NCBI GenBank assembly: GCA_947683425.1
Contig: CANTUQ010000008.1
Coordinates: 124,001-188,000, forward strand
Direction of reading: 5' to 3'
DNA: 64,000 nt
From: Excoecaria cochinchinensis
Lineage: Eukaryota > Streptophyta > Magnoliopsida > Malpighiales > Euphorbiaceae
Shown here: positions 34,000 through 46,833 of the stretch, one piece after another
How positions within the stretch are numbered: position 1 is the stretch's first letter
How the letters are laid out: every line of letters begins with the position of its first letter
The notes under the pieces: model-generated
Told to the model about the DNA's origin: nothing
Databases searched by the model: none
Seen by the model: the letters and a program-made list of their open reading frames with translations, nothing else
Program-made: the position numbers and the translations under genes

Positions 34000-34850
34000 G
34001 TGGCTTCTACTGATGAAAAGGAGTTAGAAGCAATCAGGTTATGGCATATGCACTTGGGGCATGCAGGTGAAAAATCCTTAAATCTCTTAGTGAAACAAGG
34101 ATTGTTGAAAGGAGTTCAGACTTGCAAATTGGATTTTTGCGAGCATTGTGTCGAAGGGAAAAAGACAATGGTAAAATTTGGAATAGCAATCCATAATAAT
34201 AAGGGTATTTTGGACTATGTTCATTCTGATTTGTGGGGACCTTCCAAGACGGCTTCTTTGGGAGGAAAACACTACTATGTGACCTTTGTTGATGATTTTT
34301 TCTGGAGAGTTTGGGTGTATAATATGAAGAATAAGGATGAAGTACTGGGAGATTTTCTCAAATAGAAAAAGATGATGGAAGCTCAAACAGGCCGAAAGAT
34401 CAAGCATCTCTATACAGATAATGGTGGGGAATACAGGAGTGATCCATTTATGAAGGTGTGTAAAGATAAAGGCATTGTCAAATACTTCACAGTCATAAAT
34501 ATACCACAACAAAATGGGGTGGTAAAATGCATGAACCGTACATTACTGGAGAAAGTTTGGTGTATGTTATCTAATGTTGAGTTGGACAGAGAATTTTGGG
34601 CTGAAGCTGTTACATATACTTTCCATCTCATTAATCACTAACCATCTAGTGCTATTGGTGGTAAAATGCCATTGAAAAAATGGTTTGAAAAATATGTTAC
34701 AGATTATAATTTCTTACATGTGTTTGGTTTCACTACATATAATCATATTAAGGAATCAAAGTTAGATCCACGTGCAAAGATAGCAATTTTCATAAGGATC
34801 ACCTTTGGTGTGAAAGGATATCGACTTTAGTGCCCAAAGTCAAAGAAAAT
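34000..34850 (+). pseudogene. pol: copia B integrase region
   Basis: HHCC domain: LWHMHLGHAGEKSLNLL ... LDFCEHCVEGK. DDE core: YVHSDLWGPSKT, YVTFVDDFFWRVWVY, LYTDNGGEYRS and PQQNGVVKCMNR. The catalytic Glu of the last block (normally NGVAERMNR) is Lys, an inactivating change. A stop at about 34363 and one after FHLINH at 34639 interrupt it. The C-terminal block VFGFTTYNHIKESKLDPRAK is recognisable. Confidence 0.9.
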
Positions 34851-35131
34851 AATCTTCAGCAGGGATGTTAACTTTAATGAATTTACCATATTGAGAAAGG
34901 TGACAAATGAAAGTGTTGCGCAGACAGATGGTACTCCAAAATAGGTGGAGTTTAAAAGGAAAATTATTAGCCCAGCAAATGATGAAGCAGATGCAGAAAC
35001 TCCTATGGTAGATGAGGAGTCTGATGAAAAGGAGGTTTTAACCCAAAAATTACCACAGCAACCTGAATCAATTGCATTAAGTAAGCCAAAGAGGACAATC
35101 AAAAAGTGTGCTTGCTATGTTGATATGGTGG
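34851..35131 (+). pseudogene. pol: copia B integrase/RT linker, left of insertion
   Basis: An acidic linker (IFSRDVNFNEFTILRK; ADAETPMVDEESDEKEV), then SKPKRTIKKCACYVDMV, which is the start of the RT lead-in. It is cut by the Tat-like insertion and continues at 47976 with AYAFQIATNDIPTTY. Confidence 0.88.
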
Positions 35132-35819
35132 TGTAGACGACCTCAGCGTCTATCGGGCTACCATAAGGCAGGATCATAGAGTCGCCACCCGATAAAACAT
35201 CGGGAAAGTAATTCTAACCTTATGATGCCCAAAACCAGAGAGAGTTCGGGACCTCACTCTTATTCATACCTTTTGTTAATATTATGTGAATAGGTTTTTA
35301 AGATCAATTATTTTATCTCTTCTCTCACATGCAAATTATACAATAAAATTAAAGCGCATTACAAGCACGTATAAAAAAGGCAGTAAATAAAATATAATTA
35401 CAATTATCTGAAAACAAATATGAAACCATAAAAGAATGATAAAAATACATACATAAATCGGGCTATTCTTTTAGGCGGGAACTTTGGTTCCCAATTACTT
35501 TTTATGAAAATTTTTGAGTTCTCAAATCAATTTAAACCTTTGCTTTGGGATGAAAACCAGGACATTGTTCCAGTTTTATTAACAAGTTATCATTTTAATA
35601 TAAAACATTTGTGTGGTAGTTCTTTTTAAGCGCGGTCAAAAATCTTTTATTATTACAGACCATTAGCAAATGAAAGAAAAATAAAATAATAATTACATAT
35701 TTCAAAATAAATAAATTCTAATCTACTTATCCCGACCATGCTTCACCTAACTCCGTGGGCGAGTCACGTGCCACTCGTGGTTGCAATCAAAACGAAAAAT
35801 TAATATCGGTGAGTAATGA

Positions 35820-36392
35820 ATGAATAAATAAATAATTAAATAAATAAATAAATAAACAAATAAATAACAGAATAAAATAAATTGAATGTAAAAGCACAAA
35901 TGACAATTAAACTGACCAATGAAAATAAAAATAATGATGTTAATGATAATACTGTAAATAATAATGATAATAGATAGATAGACGGAAAACAAATGAATAA
36001 TAATACTGATGATGATAACGAAAATAATTATAATGATAATAATAAATATAATAATAATAACAATAATAGTGACAATACAACATGATGAAAATAATAATAA
36101 TGATGCAAAACAAATACACATAAAATGATAATAAACAAATGGAATGATAAAATATTAATATTAATAATAACAATGAATAATCATGATAATAAATATAATA
36201 ACCATAATAAAACCACAATAATAATAACTATAATATACTAATATCAATAAAAATCATAATGTAGAATAAATAATATTAACAATAACACATAAATAACAAT
36301 AATAACATACAACAATAATTATTATAATCAACAACAATACCGCAATAATAATTACAATCAATAATAATAAATAATATTAACTAAATACATAC

Positions 36393-36456
<64 letters not shown>

Positions 36457-36717
36457 CAAATAACAAAAACAATCATTATAATAATAATAAATAATGCAAA
36501 ATAAACAATAACATAAAATAAATACTCATGACAATAACAAATAAATGTAAACTAAACCTAAATTAAATAATATCAATAACAATAATAACATAACAACACC
36601 AATAAAAAATAAATTAAATAATAATAATAATAATAATAATAAATAATATAAAAAAAGAAAAATAAATAATATAATATTAACAACAATAATTATAATAATA
36701 ATGAAACAGAAAATTAA

Positions 36718-36783
<66 letters not shown>

Positions 36784-36888
36784 GAATAATTAAAACAAAA
36801 TATTAATAAATAATAATAATAATAATAATAATAATATTAATAATAATAATAGTGTAAACTAATTAATATTAATAATAATAATGTAAAC

Positions 36889-36921
<33 letters not shown>

Positions 36922-37123
36922 AACACAAATTAAATAAAACTAAATTAAATAAAACTAACAATAATAACAAGACAAAATAATAGCAAATAACACATAATAA
37001 ACATAAATTAAATAACATTATCAATAAAAATATCAATATAACACAATAACATTAAAAAATAAATAAATCAAATTATAATAATAACCATAATAATAATAAT
37101 AATAATAATATCATTAAACATAA

Positions 37124-37181
<58 letters not shown>

Positions 37182-37185
37182 TAAA
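35820..37185. repeat. AAT/AAC-rich microsatellite block in Tat-like LTR (left)
   Basis: Almost only A, T and C with many (AAT)n runs: about 36388-36450, 36716-36782, 36811-36848, 36897-36917 and 37122-37180. The equivalent block in the right LTR is 45560-46840 with different run lengths. Frames rich in Ile/Tyr or Leu read from it are artefacts. Confidence 0.93.
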
Positions 37186-37194
37186 ATAGGGGAA

Positions 37195-37480
37195 AAGGGA
37201 CTTACCTCGCCGGAGCCGCCTTCGGTGGGTGGTGGCCGACACCTCCATCACCGAAAGGGAGATCGGGACGCCGGAAGGCCGCCAGAGCGGGTCACGCGCC
37301 GGGAAGAACGACGACCACACCGGAAAATGCCACGGAGAGTTGCCGAAGTTCTTCTCCATGCGCCTTGCTGCCGGCGACGGATGGTTGAACGGCGGCCGTA
37401 GAAAACTTTGTCCGGGTGCGCTGGTGCTCGAGGTGGGGCACGTGCCGCCGTGGACGGCGGCATTTGGCTGGCAGAGCTCC
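37195..37480. other. GC-rich block in Tat-like LTR (left)
   Basis: A 290-bp island with many CCGG/CGCCGG motifs inside otherwise AT-rich DNA, conserved in the right LTR (46858-47130). Both strands stay open in several frames, but the two LTR copies change frame-dependent residues freely, and no protein family is recognised. On - it lies downstream of the LTR TATA box, so it would be in the transcript leader. Confidence 0.6.
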
Positions 37481-38320
37481 CGCCTTTCTCTCTTTCTTTT
37501 TTTCTCTTTTCTCCGCTCCGGTGGTCTGCGTTCCGTTGGCCTCTTCTATTCTTTCTAGTTATTTCTTCTTTTCCTTTTAATTTCTTTAATTCCTTGATTT
37601 TGGTTTCCTCTCACTTGCTCAATCTTTTATATTTCCTTTCTATTTTTTTCTATGCCTTGCACTCTCCTGCTCTCACTTTATTTTTCCTTTTTCGTGCTTC
37701 AACCCATCCCCTGCTCTCTCTTGTTCTCTCTTTTTCTTCTTTTCTCAATTTTCTTCTTCTTTCAATTTTTTGTTCAGCCGAGAGCCCCTTTTCATCTCTT
37801 CATCATATTCTTTTTATACCCTATAATTAGGGTTAAGGTCATCTAAATAATTCCCTCCATTTTATTATTATTTTTATTTTTTATTTTAACTAATTTACAC
37901 ACTTTTAATTTACTTAAACTAAACACATATATTAATTAATTAAACATTACTAATTAAACACTCTATATTTTCCTACCTTCTTAATTTGATTAATCTACTT
38001 AAATTACGACATCTATTTTATCTAATTAAACCCCATATTTATTTTCATCTTTTTTTTTTCAACTTTAATTATCCTAAAATATTAACTAATTAATCAACTA
38101 ATGTTAATTATTAATTTATCTTACAATACAACTAATTAAATTAACCTAATCTTAATTTTCGATTTATCTAATTAAATTAACCTAATCCTAATTTTTTTTA
38201 TTTTTAATTTTACCTACATATTTTATGTATTTATTATTATTATTTTTTTGGAGGAATTTATCAAGGACCCAAAATTGCCATTGCCATTTTAAAAATCCGA
38301 CTCCGGACCCGGTGTCTACA

Positions 38321-38336
38321 GTTGCCCCCAATTTTG
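38321..38336 (-). other. Polypurine tract of Tat-like element
   Basis: On - it reads AAAATTGGGGGCAAC, directly before the 3' LTR (TGTAGACACC). It fixes the - orientation. Confidence 0.85.
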
Positions 38337-38439
38337 GACAAGTTAGTGCTTAGGCACCTAGGTGAGCAAAAATTCAAAGAAGAAAGGCCAAAATTCAGAG
38401 AGGAAAAGGAAAAAGAGGTGCAGAGGCACGTACCTGAGG

Positions 38440-38785
38440 AAACGACGCTCTGAACCGGATGAAGTTGGATGCCGACGTGTTAACCCCTGTCATGTTTTTT
38501 GGGCATATAACCTATGCAGTGTCTAGCCCATTGTTCGGTGTTTAACCTCCCTCGTTTCAGCATCTAACCTGTGCGGTGCCTAGCCTTAGCCGGGTCGGTG
38601 TTTAACTTGAGTGCGGTGCCTAACCTTCCTCGCTTCGGCATCTAATCTGTGCGGTGTCTAACCTCAGCCGGGTCGGTGTTTAACCATTTGGAGTTGCCTC
38701 TTAAGAGGACTTTGAAGGAGTGACTGCCCCCTAAGAGGTCTTGGGTTGATTTGCCCCCGGAGAGGACTTGGGTTGATTGATTGCA
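38440..38785. repeat. Short repeats next to the Tat-like 3' LTR
   Basis: Repeats of GTGCGGTGCCTAACCT and GGGTCGGTGTTTAACC at 38510-38690, then the GCCTCYTAAGAGGACTT type (38690-38780), the latter resuming at 40296-40560. No coding potential. Confidence 0.75.
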
Positions 38786-40108
38786 CCGAATCGCTACCAA
38801 GATTCAAAGTGCGAAAATTATGAGGTTGTACTGAATCGCTACCAAGATTCAAAGTGCTTGCGCCGAATCGCTACCAAGATTCAAAGTGCAAAAGTGTTGA
38901 GATATCACCGAGCTGTTATCTAAGCTACAAAGTGATTGCACTAAATCGTTACCAAGATTCAAAGTGCAGATGTGTTGAGATATCACCGAGCTGTTATCTA
39001 AGCTACAAAGTGATTGCACTGAATCGCTACCAAGATTCAAAGTGCAGAAGTGTTGAGATATCATCGAGTTGTTATCTAAGCTACAAAGTGATTGCACTGA
39101 ATCGCTACAAAGATTAAAAGTGTTTACACCGAATCGCTACAAAGATTCAAGGTGCGGAAGTTCTGAAATTACACTGAATCGCTACCAAGATTCAAGGTGC
39201 GGAAGTTTTGAAATTACACCGAATCTCTACCAAGATTCAAGGTGCGGAAGTTCTGAAATTACACTGAATCGTTACCAAGATTCAAAGTGTTTGCACCGAA
39301 TCGCTACCAAGATTCAAAGTGCGGAAGTTCTCAAATTACACTGAATCGCTACCAAGATTCAAAGTGTTTGCACTGAATCGCTACCAAGATTCAAGGTGCG
39401 GAAGTTTTGAAATTACACTGAATCGCTACGAAGATTCAAAGTGTTTGCACCGAATCGCTACCAAGATTCAAAGTGCAGAAGTTCTCAAATTACACTGAAT
39501 CGCTACCAAGATTCAAAGTGTTTGCACCGAATCGCTACCAAGATTCAAGGTGCGAAAGTTCTAAAATTACACTGAATCGCTACCAAGATTCAAAGTGTTT
39601 GCACCAAATCGCTACCAAGATTCAAGGTGCGGAAGTTCTGAAATTGCACCGAATCGCTACCAAGATTCAAGGTGTGGAAGTTCTAAAATTACACTGAATC
39701 GCTACCAAGATTCAAAGTGTTTGCACCGAATCGCTACCAAGATTCAAGGTGCGGAAGTTCTGAAATTACATCGAATCGCTACCAAGATTCAAAGTGTTTA
39801 CACCGAATCGCTACCAAGATTCAAGGTGCGGAAGTTCTGAAATTACATCGAATCGCTACCAAGATTCAAAGTGTTTGCATCGAATCGCTACCAAGATTCA
39901 AGGTGCGGAAGTTCTAAAATTACACTGAATCGCTACCAAGATTCAAGGTGCGGAAGTTCTGAAATTACACCGAATCGCTACCAAGATTCAAAGTGTTTGC
40001 ACCGAATCGCTACCAAGATTCAAAGTGCGGAAGTGTTGGGATATCATCGAGCTGTTAACTAAGCTACAAAGTGATTGCACTGAATCACTACCAAGATTCA
40101 AAGTGTAG
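38786..40108. repeat. Minisatellite array in the 3' untranslated part of the Tat-like element
   Basis: About 30 copies of a core GAATCGCTACCAAGATTCAA, alternating with two spacers (AGTGTTTGCAC and GGTGCGGAAGTTCTGAAATTA). This gives a higher-order period of about 77 bp in 39120-40020 and a variant with GAGCTGTTATCTAAGCTACA at 38890-39090 and 40040-40070. GAATC and GATTC at the two ends of the core form a small stem. Plant Tat/Ogre elements are known to carry hypervariable tandem repeats just before the 3' LTR. The multiple open frames through the array follow from the repeat and are not genes. Confidence 0.93.
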
Positions 40109-40116
40109 AAGTGTTG

Positions 40117-40290
40117 TGTCGAGTCTGCTCCAGACTTACAAAACGCGAGGGTTGCTCTCCTGAGCTGCACCGAGTCTGCTCCAGACTTACAAAGTGCGGA
40201 TGGTGATGCGCCGAGTCTGTTCCAGACTTACAAAATGCGAGGGTTGCTCTCTTGAGCTACACCGAGTCTGCTCTAGACTTACAAAGTGCG
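40117..40290. repeat. Second tandem repeat: CGAGTCTGCTCCAGACTTAC units
   Basis: Four copies of CGAGTCTGCTCCAGACTTAC (GTCTG/CAGAC self-complementary) spaced by 30-55 bp, with GAGGGTTGCTCTCCTGAGCT between. It joins directly to the minisatellite and looks like a diverged relative with the same hairpin layout. Confidence 0.85.
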
Positions 40291-40580
40291 GATGTTCTGA
40301 GATTTGCCTCCTCAGAGGACTTGGAAATTCCTTCTCAGAGGACTTAAGGATTCTGCCTCCTCAGATGACTAAGATTTTGCCTTCTCAAGGACTTTGAAAG
40401 TTGTGCCTCCTCATAGGACTTGAAAATTTGCCTCCAACTTTGAAATGATTACCCCCTGAGAGGTCTTTGAGATTTGGCCTCCTCAAAAGGCTTGAAAGGA
40501 TTTGCCTCTTAAGAGGACCTTGAGATTGTGCCTCTTCAAAGGGCTTGAGAAACGTCGACATGTGAAGTCCCGAGGTTGAG
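40291..40580. repeat. Third repeat: GCCTCCTCAGAGGACTT units
   Basis: About ten degenerate copies of GCCTCCTCAGAGGACTTGA, each self-complementary (CCTC/GAGG). Related units also occur at 38690-38780, on the other side of the minisatellite. Confidence 0.8.
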
Positions 40581-43500
40581 ATTATTGTACATCATCTAGT
40601 AGACACAGGGCAATTTGTATGCATGGAATACATGTAAAAAAGCCATATATGCATGGAATGCATGTAAAAATCCATGTATGTATGAGATAACACGCAAAGT
40701 TATGCATGTATGAAATCTAAGAGTTATGCATGTATGAAATGACATGCGATGTTATGCATACGTGAAATTTAATTGTGCAGTGTGTGTACAAATATGATAT
40801 GCATGCAGTAAATTGTGTACATGACATATATGCCACAAATGATCATGAATGAGAAATACATGCAAAAGATCAAGCATAAAATATGTGCAAGGGGATTACG
40901 AATGCGAAATATATACAAATGATCGTACCTGTGAGGGTAGAGATGCAAAAGATCAAGCATAAAATATATGCAAGGGGATTATGAACATGAAACATATACC
41001 AGGGATCCTACCTGTGAGGGTAAAGAGTCATTCACCGGCATAGACGTGAAGAATAGGTGGGTGGGAGTCATTATATACATGAAGGCTACGTGAAGAATTG
41101 GATGTGTGTGATGTGTGTATGGATAACTATGCATATAAAACAAATGCAGAAAAAATCACGTATACATGTACAAAATGTGTGCAAATGATGTGCATGTGAG
41201 ATGCATGCAAAAGATATGCCCATGAAATGCGTAAAAATAAGTGATTATAAAAAATGAATCTTAGAGAGGCACGTATACGAAAGAATCTATGAAATATTCT
41301 CGCTAAAAATTTTATGCCGAAAGACATGCACCAAGAATTATACATGTAAGACTATTTATAAGGATGTCTACTACAATTACGTGCAAAAACTTTTGTAGAA
41401 AACATATGTACAAAGAATGTTGATAGAAATGGATGCAAAGTATCACTTTCACGAGTAGTGATAAGAAGTACCCCAAGATTGTAAAATGAGTGCAACCTAT
41501 CAGGTATCCCAAACTCAAGTTTTCTATCTGCCTTTGAAAGTACTAAATGAACAACATTCTCAACTGATTGAATCTCAGCAAAAGAATTCAGGAGTCATTC
41601 CCAATGAAGGGCAAGAAGATAAGTATGTAGACATCAAGGTTTACTAAACCAACATGTAAATACAAGGCATACCATACAATCTCTGTGTGTATGTGCAAAA
41701 GGCCAAAACAAGATTTTTCATTTTTCAAAAGCAAATTCTAAATGCAATGTCGGGAACGAGACTTAATTCGAATGCATAAATGCACTCATGGCTTCTCGCT
41801 TGAATCTCAAGAAACACCATATGCCTCTTCCTACGTACCAAACCTTATTAGAAGGTCATCTCCGCTAATTAGATAAGGTCAAACCAAGAATCAAGAGGAC
41901 TTATTTTGGTTGTAACGTTAGGCTTAGGTAATTGGCTATCAAAGGAGGATCAGGTCACTAGAGAAAAATGGCCGCAATGTTAATTTGACGGATGAAAGCA
42001 CCATTCTCAACCCCAATTGTATATGTCCGGATATTCTTGAATTTGGATTTGGTGACACTTTAGCTTACCAAGCTCAGTATAATAATTAAGCTAAAAAGAT
42101 AACTACTGAGCTCATCAAGGGGGCTTTTTTTTTTTTTTTGCTCGCAAGCTTATGTCTCTAATTACACAAAAAGTTTATCGATGATTTAGACCCCTTTCCC
42201 AAAGTGTAGCCCAAAAATTATCGATGATTGAAAATTCATTTCCCAAGGGGTAGACCCATCTTTATCAGGGTGACTCTTGGGTAACCCACAAAATTATCAA
42301 TGATTGAGATTCTCTTCTCGAAGTGCAGACCCATCCTTATCAGGGCGAGTTTTGATAGCTCAAGCGAATGTCGTAATGTACATCCATCTTTACTAGAGCG
42401 GCCATTCTTCTAAGGGGAAGCCAAAATCATTTTAGGCGAAGAGTGAAGTTTTAACATGTGTAACAATAAAATCGGTACGCATTTAGCATACCAAAATAAA
42501 GGCTCAACGGGCTAGCAAGCGATTGTAAAATAAGGGTAGGAAATGGTCATTTAAAGAGCTATACAAAGAAATGGTGCCTAAATCATTTTCTAGATTCAGC
42601 CTTATCCGGGGGTTGCTTTGACGGGTAATTGGAAAGGTTCTAGTGCTCTTAATGAGTTTTCATCCAATCCCCAAATTGCAACTAGTTTTTCAGTTCATTT
42701 TCAAAACGGGCCAAATGTGCTCTGAACTTAGAAATGACATGGTATAGTCAAATATTTTCATGCGATCTAGCTCTTAAAGATCAAACATATCTACCCCTCA
42801 CTTAATTCAAAGTGGAATGAAATGCAGATTTCTAAAAATTGAGATCAAAGCCATTCATAGTTGAGAACTACTTAGGCGGAATCAAGCTTCAAATCAAAGG
42901 TACCTTAATAAGGTGCAAACATGTCAGTGTTTTTAGGGTACAACTTAACGCAAAAATTTTATTTTATCAAAATTTATATTCATAAAAATCATGTAAGCCA
43001 ATAAAGAAGATTTTTTTTTTTTTTTTTGCGTAAAACATGTGCAAGCTATGTGTTAAAATTCATGTATAAGGAAAGATGCATACAATGGCGTCATGCATGT
43101 CAGTAATGCGTGTAAGGAACTATATGTGCAAAACATGTGTAAAAACATATTGTATAAAAATGCATACATGAAATATGTGCAACGACGTGTGTACTTGAGG
43201 CATCTACAAGAAACTATAAGTGAGTGTGAGTGCATAAACCATGCATGACAAATGATGTGCTTTGTACATGTAAACAGTACATAATTAAGGCATGAGTACA
43301 AGGTATGGCACAATATGAGAATGAATGTTTATGATACATAACGTATGTGCACGTGGCATGATTTAGACATGATAAGGTGAAGATGATCTAGCATGATAAT
43401 GTGTACTAATGAATCGTGAGGGAAGGCAAAACTCACAAAATGCAAAATATATACAAATTATGTACATGACTTGGGACTCAATATACGAATGACTATGTAC

Positions 43501-44876
43501 TGTGAGTGGAGTATGTGTGCAACACGAGATATGCAATGAAAGTGTCTGCAAGAAATAAATAGCATTCACAAAGTACGTGTATTTACATGGTATAAGCATG
43601 CAAGACATGCATTGATATATACAATGACTAACATGCATGATGAAGAACTTATATGTACATGACATAATTCATGTATGATAGTAAATGTTCATGATATGGC
43701 ATACAATGTGAAAAATGCAAGATATTTTCTGTGTATAATGACTGACCCAACGCTATATGCTAATGCAACTGTATGCGTATGCTCCAGCACACAATGTTTA
43801 TATATATATGCAATGTGAGCCTACTGATATGTACATATTATGACACATGATGAGTGCATTCTTTTTATTTTTATTTTCTTTTTTTTTTTATGGTGGTAGT
43901 ACATCCACATGTGCTATGATGCATGTCAACATGTATGTTCAGTGGTGTATGTTATATGTACAGGTTATGGTGCATGATGGATGTCATAAAAAATGTTAAT
44001 ATATATGTATTGCGATAAGCATTGCTATGTACATGCGAGACAAATGCGTATTATATTCATATTCACAAATTATGATACAAGCAATTTTATATACGAAATG
44101 CAAAGATTTTATTATTATACATGAAACAAAACGTGCTTCATTTCCTACCATTACCCATAAAAAAATGTACAAGCACAAATACACACATTAAAAAAACTCC
44201 AAACTGTATTTCTATTAAACAGAGGTCGTGCGGGCTCTTTTCTAGGTGGGCTTGACCCATAGGTAAACGGGGAGCCCAATGAGCGCGTAAAGCGTGCTAC
44301 GAGGCGCAAACTCTTGTTATTAAAATCGCATGAAGATGAATTTTTGGCCATTATGTATTTAAACAATTCGAATAAACTAAGATACGCCACTCGGGGTATG
44401 AAAACCTTTAAGGAGCGAACATCTAAATTTATTTGAATTCATTCAATACACAACGACCCACTTCACAAGCAACGTATTATGGTGCATGCCCCCTAGGGGA
44501 AGTAGCTATGTCCATTACATGGGTTTAGGCCAAAGGTGATATTTTAGGGTTACTAAAGCATGATCCCTGCCAACGGGTCTAGCTCGTCATGAACATAGCG
44601 ACCAGTCGGGTCATCATTTAATATACCATGACGGTACGAGGCCTGGGCTGGTGATTATCCCGAACACTCCCCCATATTGAGTGAACATAAGGTCATGCTT
44701 TGGGAATGCACCGAGGTTAAGAAAAGGACCAAACTAGCTTAATTCTAAAGCTCTAGCATGATGCAATGCAACTTTCGAAAAGGGATAAAATTTCTTGATC
44801 CTAAACTCATTTACATTAAATTAACCAAAAGTACTTTCGGAGCAGAGTCTCATGATATCCCCAGTAGAGTAGCCAC
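40581..44876 (-). other. Noncoding interior of Tat-like element
   Basis: 40600-41350 and 43030-44120 are dominated by ATGCATG, GTGCAAA and CATGTACA words, a degenerate short-word repeat. 42150-42420 holds about three copies of an approximately 70-bp unit (ATTATCRATGATTGA ... GTAGACCCATCYTTATCAGG). 41500-42140 and 42420-43010 are unique noncoding sequence. Poly-T tracts lie at 42126-42139 and 43013-43027. No gag, RT or integrase motif was seen on either strand. Confidence 0.8.
44856..44875 (-). other. Candidate primer binding site of Tat-like element
   Basis: On - it reads TGGCTACTCTACTGGGGATA, one base after the 5' LTR. It resembles the TGGCGACTCYRCTGGGGA sites of Tat/Ogre elements, with a few mismatches. 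The primer tRNA is not identified with certainty. Confidence 0.65.
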
Positions 44877-46128
44877 TGTAGACGACCTAAGCGTCTATCG
44901 CGCTACCATAAGGCAGGATCATGGAGTCGCCACTCGATAAAACATCGGGAAAGTAATTCTAACCTTATGAGGCCCAAAACCAGAGAGAGTTCGGGACCTC
45001 ACTCTTATTCATACTTTTGGTTAATATTATGTGAATAGGTTTTTAAGATCAATTATTTTATCTCTTCTCTCACATGCAAATTATACAATAAAATTAAAGC
45101 GCATTACAAGCACGTATAAAAAAGGTAGTAAATAAAATATAATTACAATTATTTGAAAACAAATATGAAACCATAAAAGAATGATAAAAATACATACATA
45201 AATCGGGCTATTCTTTTAGGCGGCAGCATTGGTTCCCAATTACTTTTTATGAAAAGTTAAGTTCTCAAATCAATTTAAACCTTTGCTTTGGGATGAAAAC
45301 CAGGACATTGGTCCAGTTTTATTAACAAATTATCATTTTAATATAAAACATTTGTGTGGTGGTTCTTTTTAAGCGCGGTCAAAAATCTTTTATTATTACA
45401 GACCATTAGCGAATGAAAGAAGAATAAAATAATAATTACATATTTCAAAATAAATAAATTCTAATCTACTTATCCCGACCATGCTTCACCTAACTCTGTG
45501 GGCGAGTCACGTGCCACTCGTGGTTGCAGTCAAAACGGAAAATTAATATCGGTGAGTAATGAATGAATAAATAAATAAACAAATAAATAAATTACAGAAT
45601 AAAATAAATTGAATGTAAAAGCACAAATGACAATTAAACTGACCAATGAAAATAAAAATTATGATGTTAATGATAATACTGTAAATAATAATGATAATAG
45701 ATAGATAGACGGAAAACAAATGAATAATAATACTGATGATGATAACGAAAATAATTATAATGATAATAATAAATATAATAACAATAACAATAATAGTGAC
45801 AATACAATATGATGAAAATAATAATAATGATGCAAAACAAATACACATAAAATGATAATAAACAAATGGAATGATAAAATATTAATATTAATAATAACAA
45901 TGAATAATCATGATAATAAATATAATAACCATAATAAAACCACAATAATAATAATAACGATAATATACTAATATCAATAAAAATCATAATGTAGAATAAA
46001 TAATATTAACAATAACACATAAATAACAATAATAACATACAACAATAATTATTATAATCAACAACAATACCGCAATAATAATTACAATCAATAATAATAA
46101 ATAATATTAACTAAATACATACAACAAC

Positions 46129-46189
<61 letters not shown>

Positions 46190-46706
46190 CAAATAACAAT
46201 AACAATCATTATAATAATATTAAATAAATACTCATGACAATAACAAATAAATGTAAACTAAACCTAAATTAAATAATATCAATAACAATAATAACATAAC
46301 AACACCAATAAAAAATAAATCAAATAATAATAATAATAATAATAATAATATAAAAACAGAAAAATAAATAATATAATAACAACAACAATAATAATTATAA
46401 TAATAATGAAACAAAAAATTAAGTAATAATAATAATAATAATAATAATAAAATAATTAAAACAGAATATTAATAAATAATAATAATAATAATAATAGTGT
46501 AAACTAATTAATATTAATAATAATAATGTAAACTAATTAATAATAATAATATTAAACACAAATTAAATAAAACTAAATTAAATAAAACTAACAATAATAA
46601 CAAGACAAAATAATAGCAAATAACACATAATAAACATAAATTAAATAACATTATCAATAAAAATATCAATATAACACAATAGCATTAAAAAATAAATAAA
46701 TCAAAT

Positions 46707-46752
<46 letters not shown>

Positions 46753-46795
46753 TCATTAAACATAAAATAATAACAATAATAATAATAATAATACA

Positions 46796-46833
<38 letters not shown>

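Larger units (their letters stand above)
35132..38320 (-). repeat. Tat-like LTR (3' LTR of the - element, 3189 bp)
   Basis: In + reading it starts TGTAGACGACC and ends CGGTGTCTACA. Internally: AAT-rich microsatellite block (35820-37185), a GC-rich block (37195-37480), a pyrimidine-rich block (37480-37800) and an AT-rich end. It is longer than the partner by about 95 bp, mostly in AAT repeats. Confidence 0.93.

Noticed and set aside
35747..36218. Long Ile/Tyr-rich open frames on - (also 45543-45987)
   Set aside because: They are read from AAT/AAC microsatellites in the LTR of the Tat-like element.
37114..37830. Candidate protein genes in the Tat-like LTR GC-rich and CT-rich blocks (also 46854-47476)
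   Set aside because: Open in several overlapping frames on both strands, no conserved family, and the two LTR copies differ without regard to codons.
38786..40108. CRISPR-like array of ~30 direct repeats
   Set aside because: Spacers are not unique but are two recurring sequences, there are no cas genes, and the array lies inside a plant retrotransposon; it is a minisatellite.
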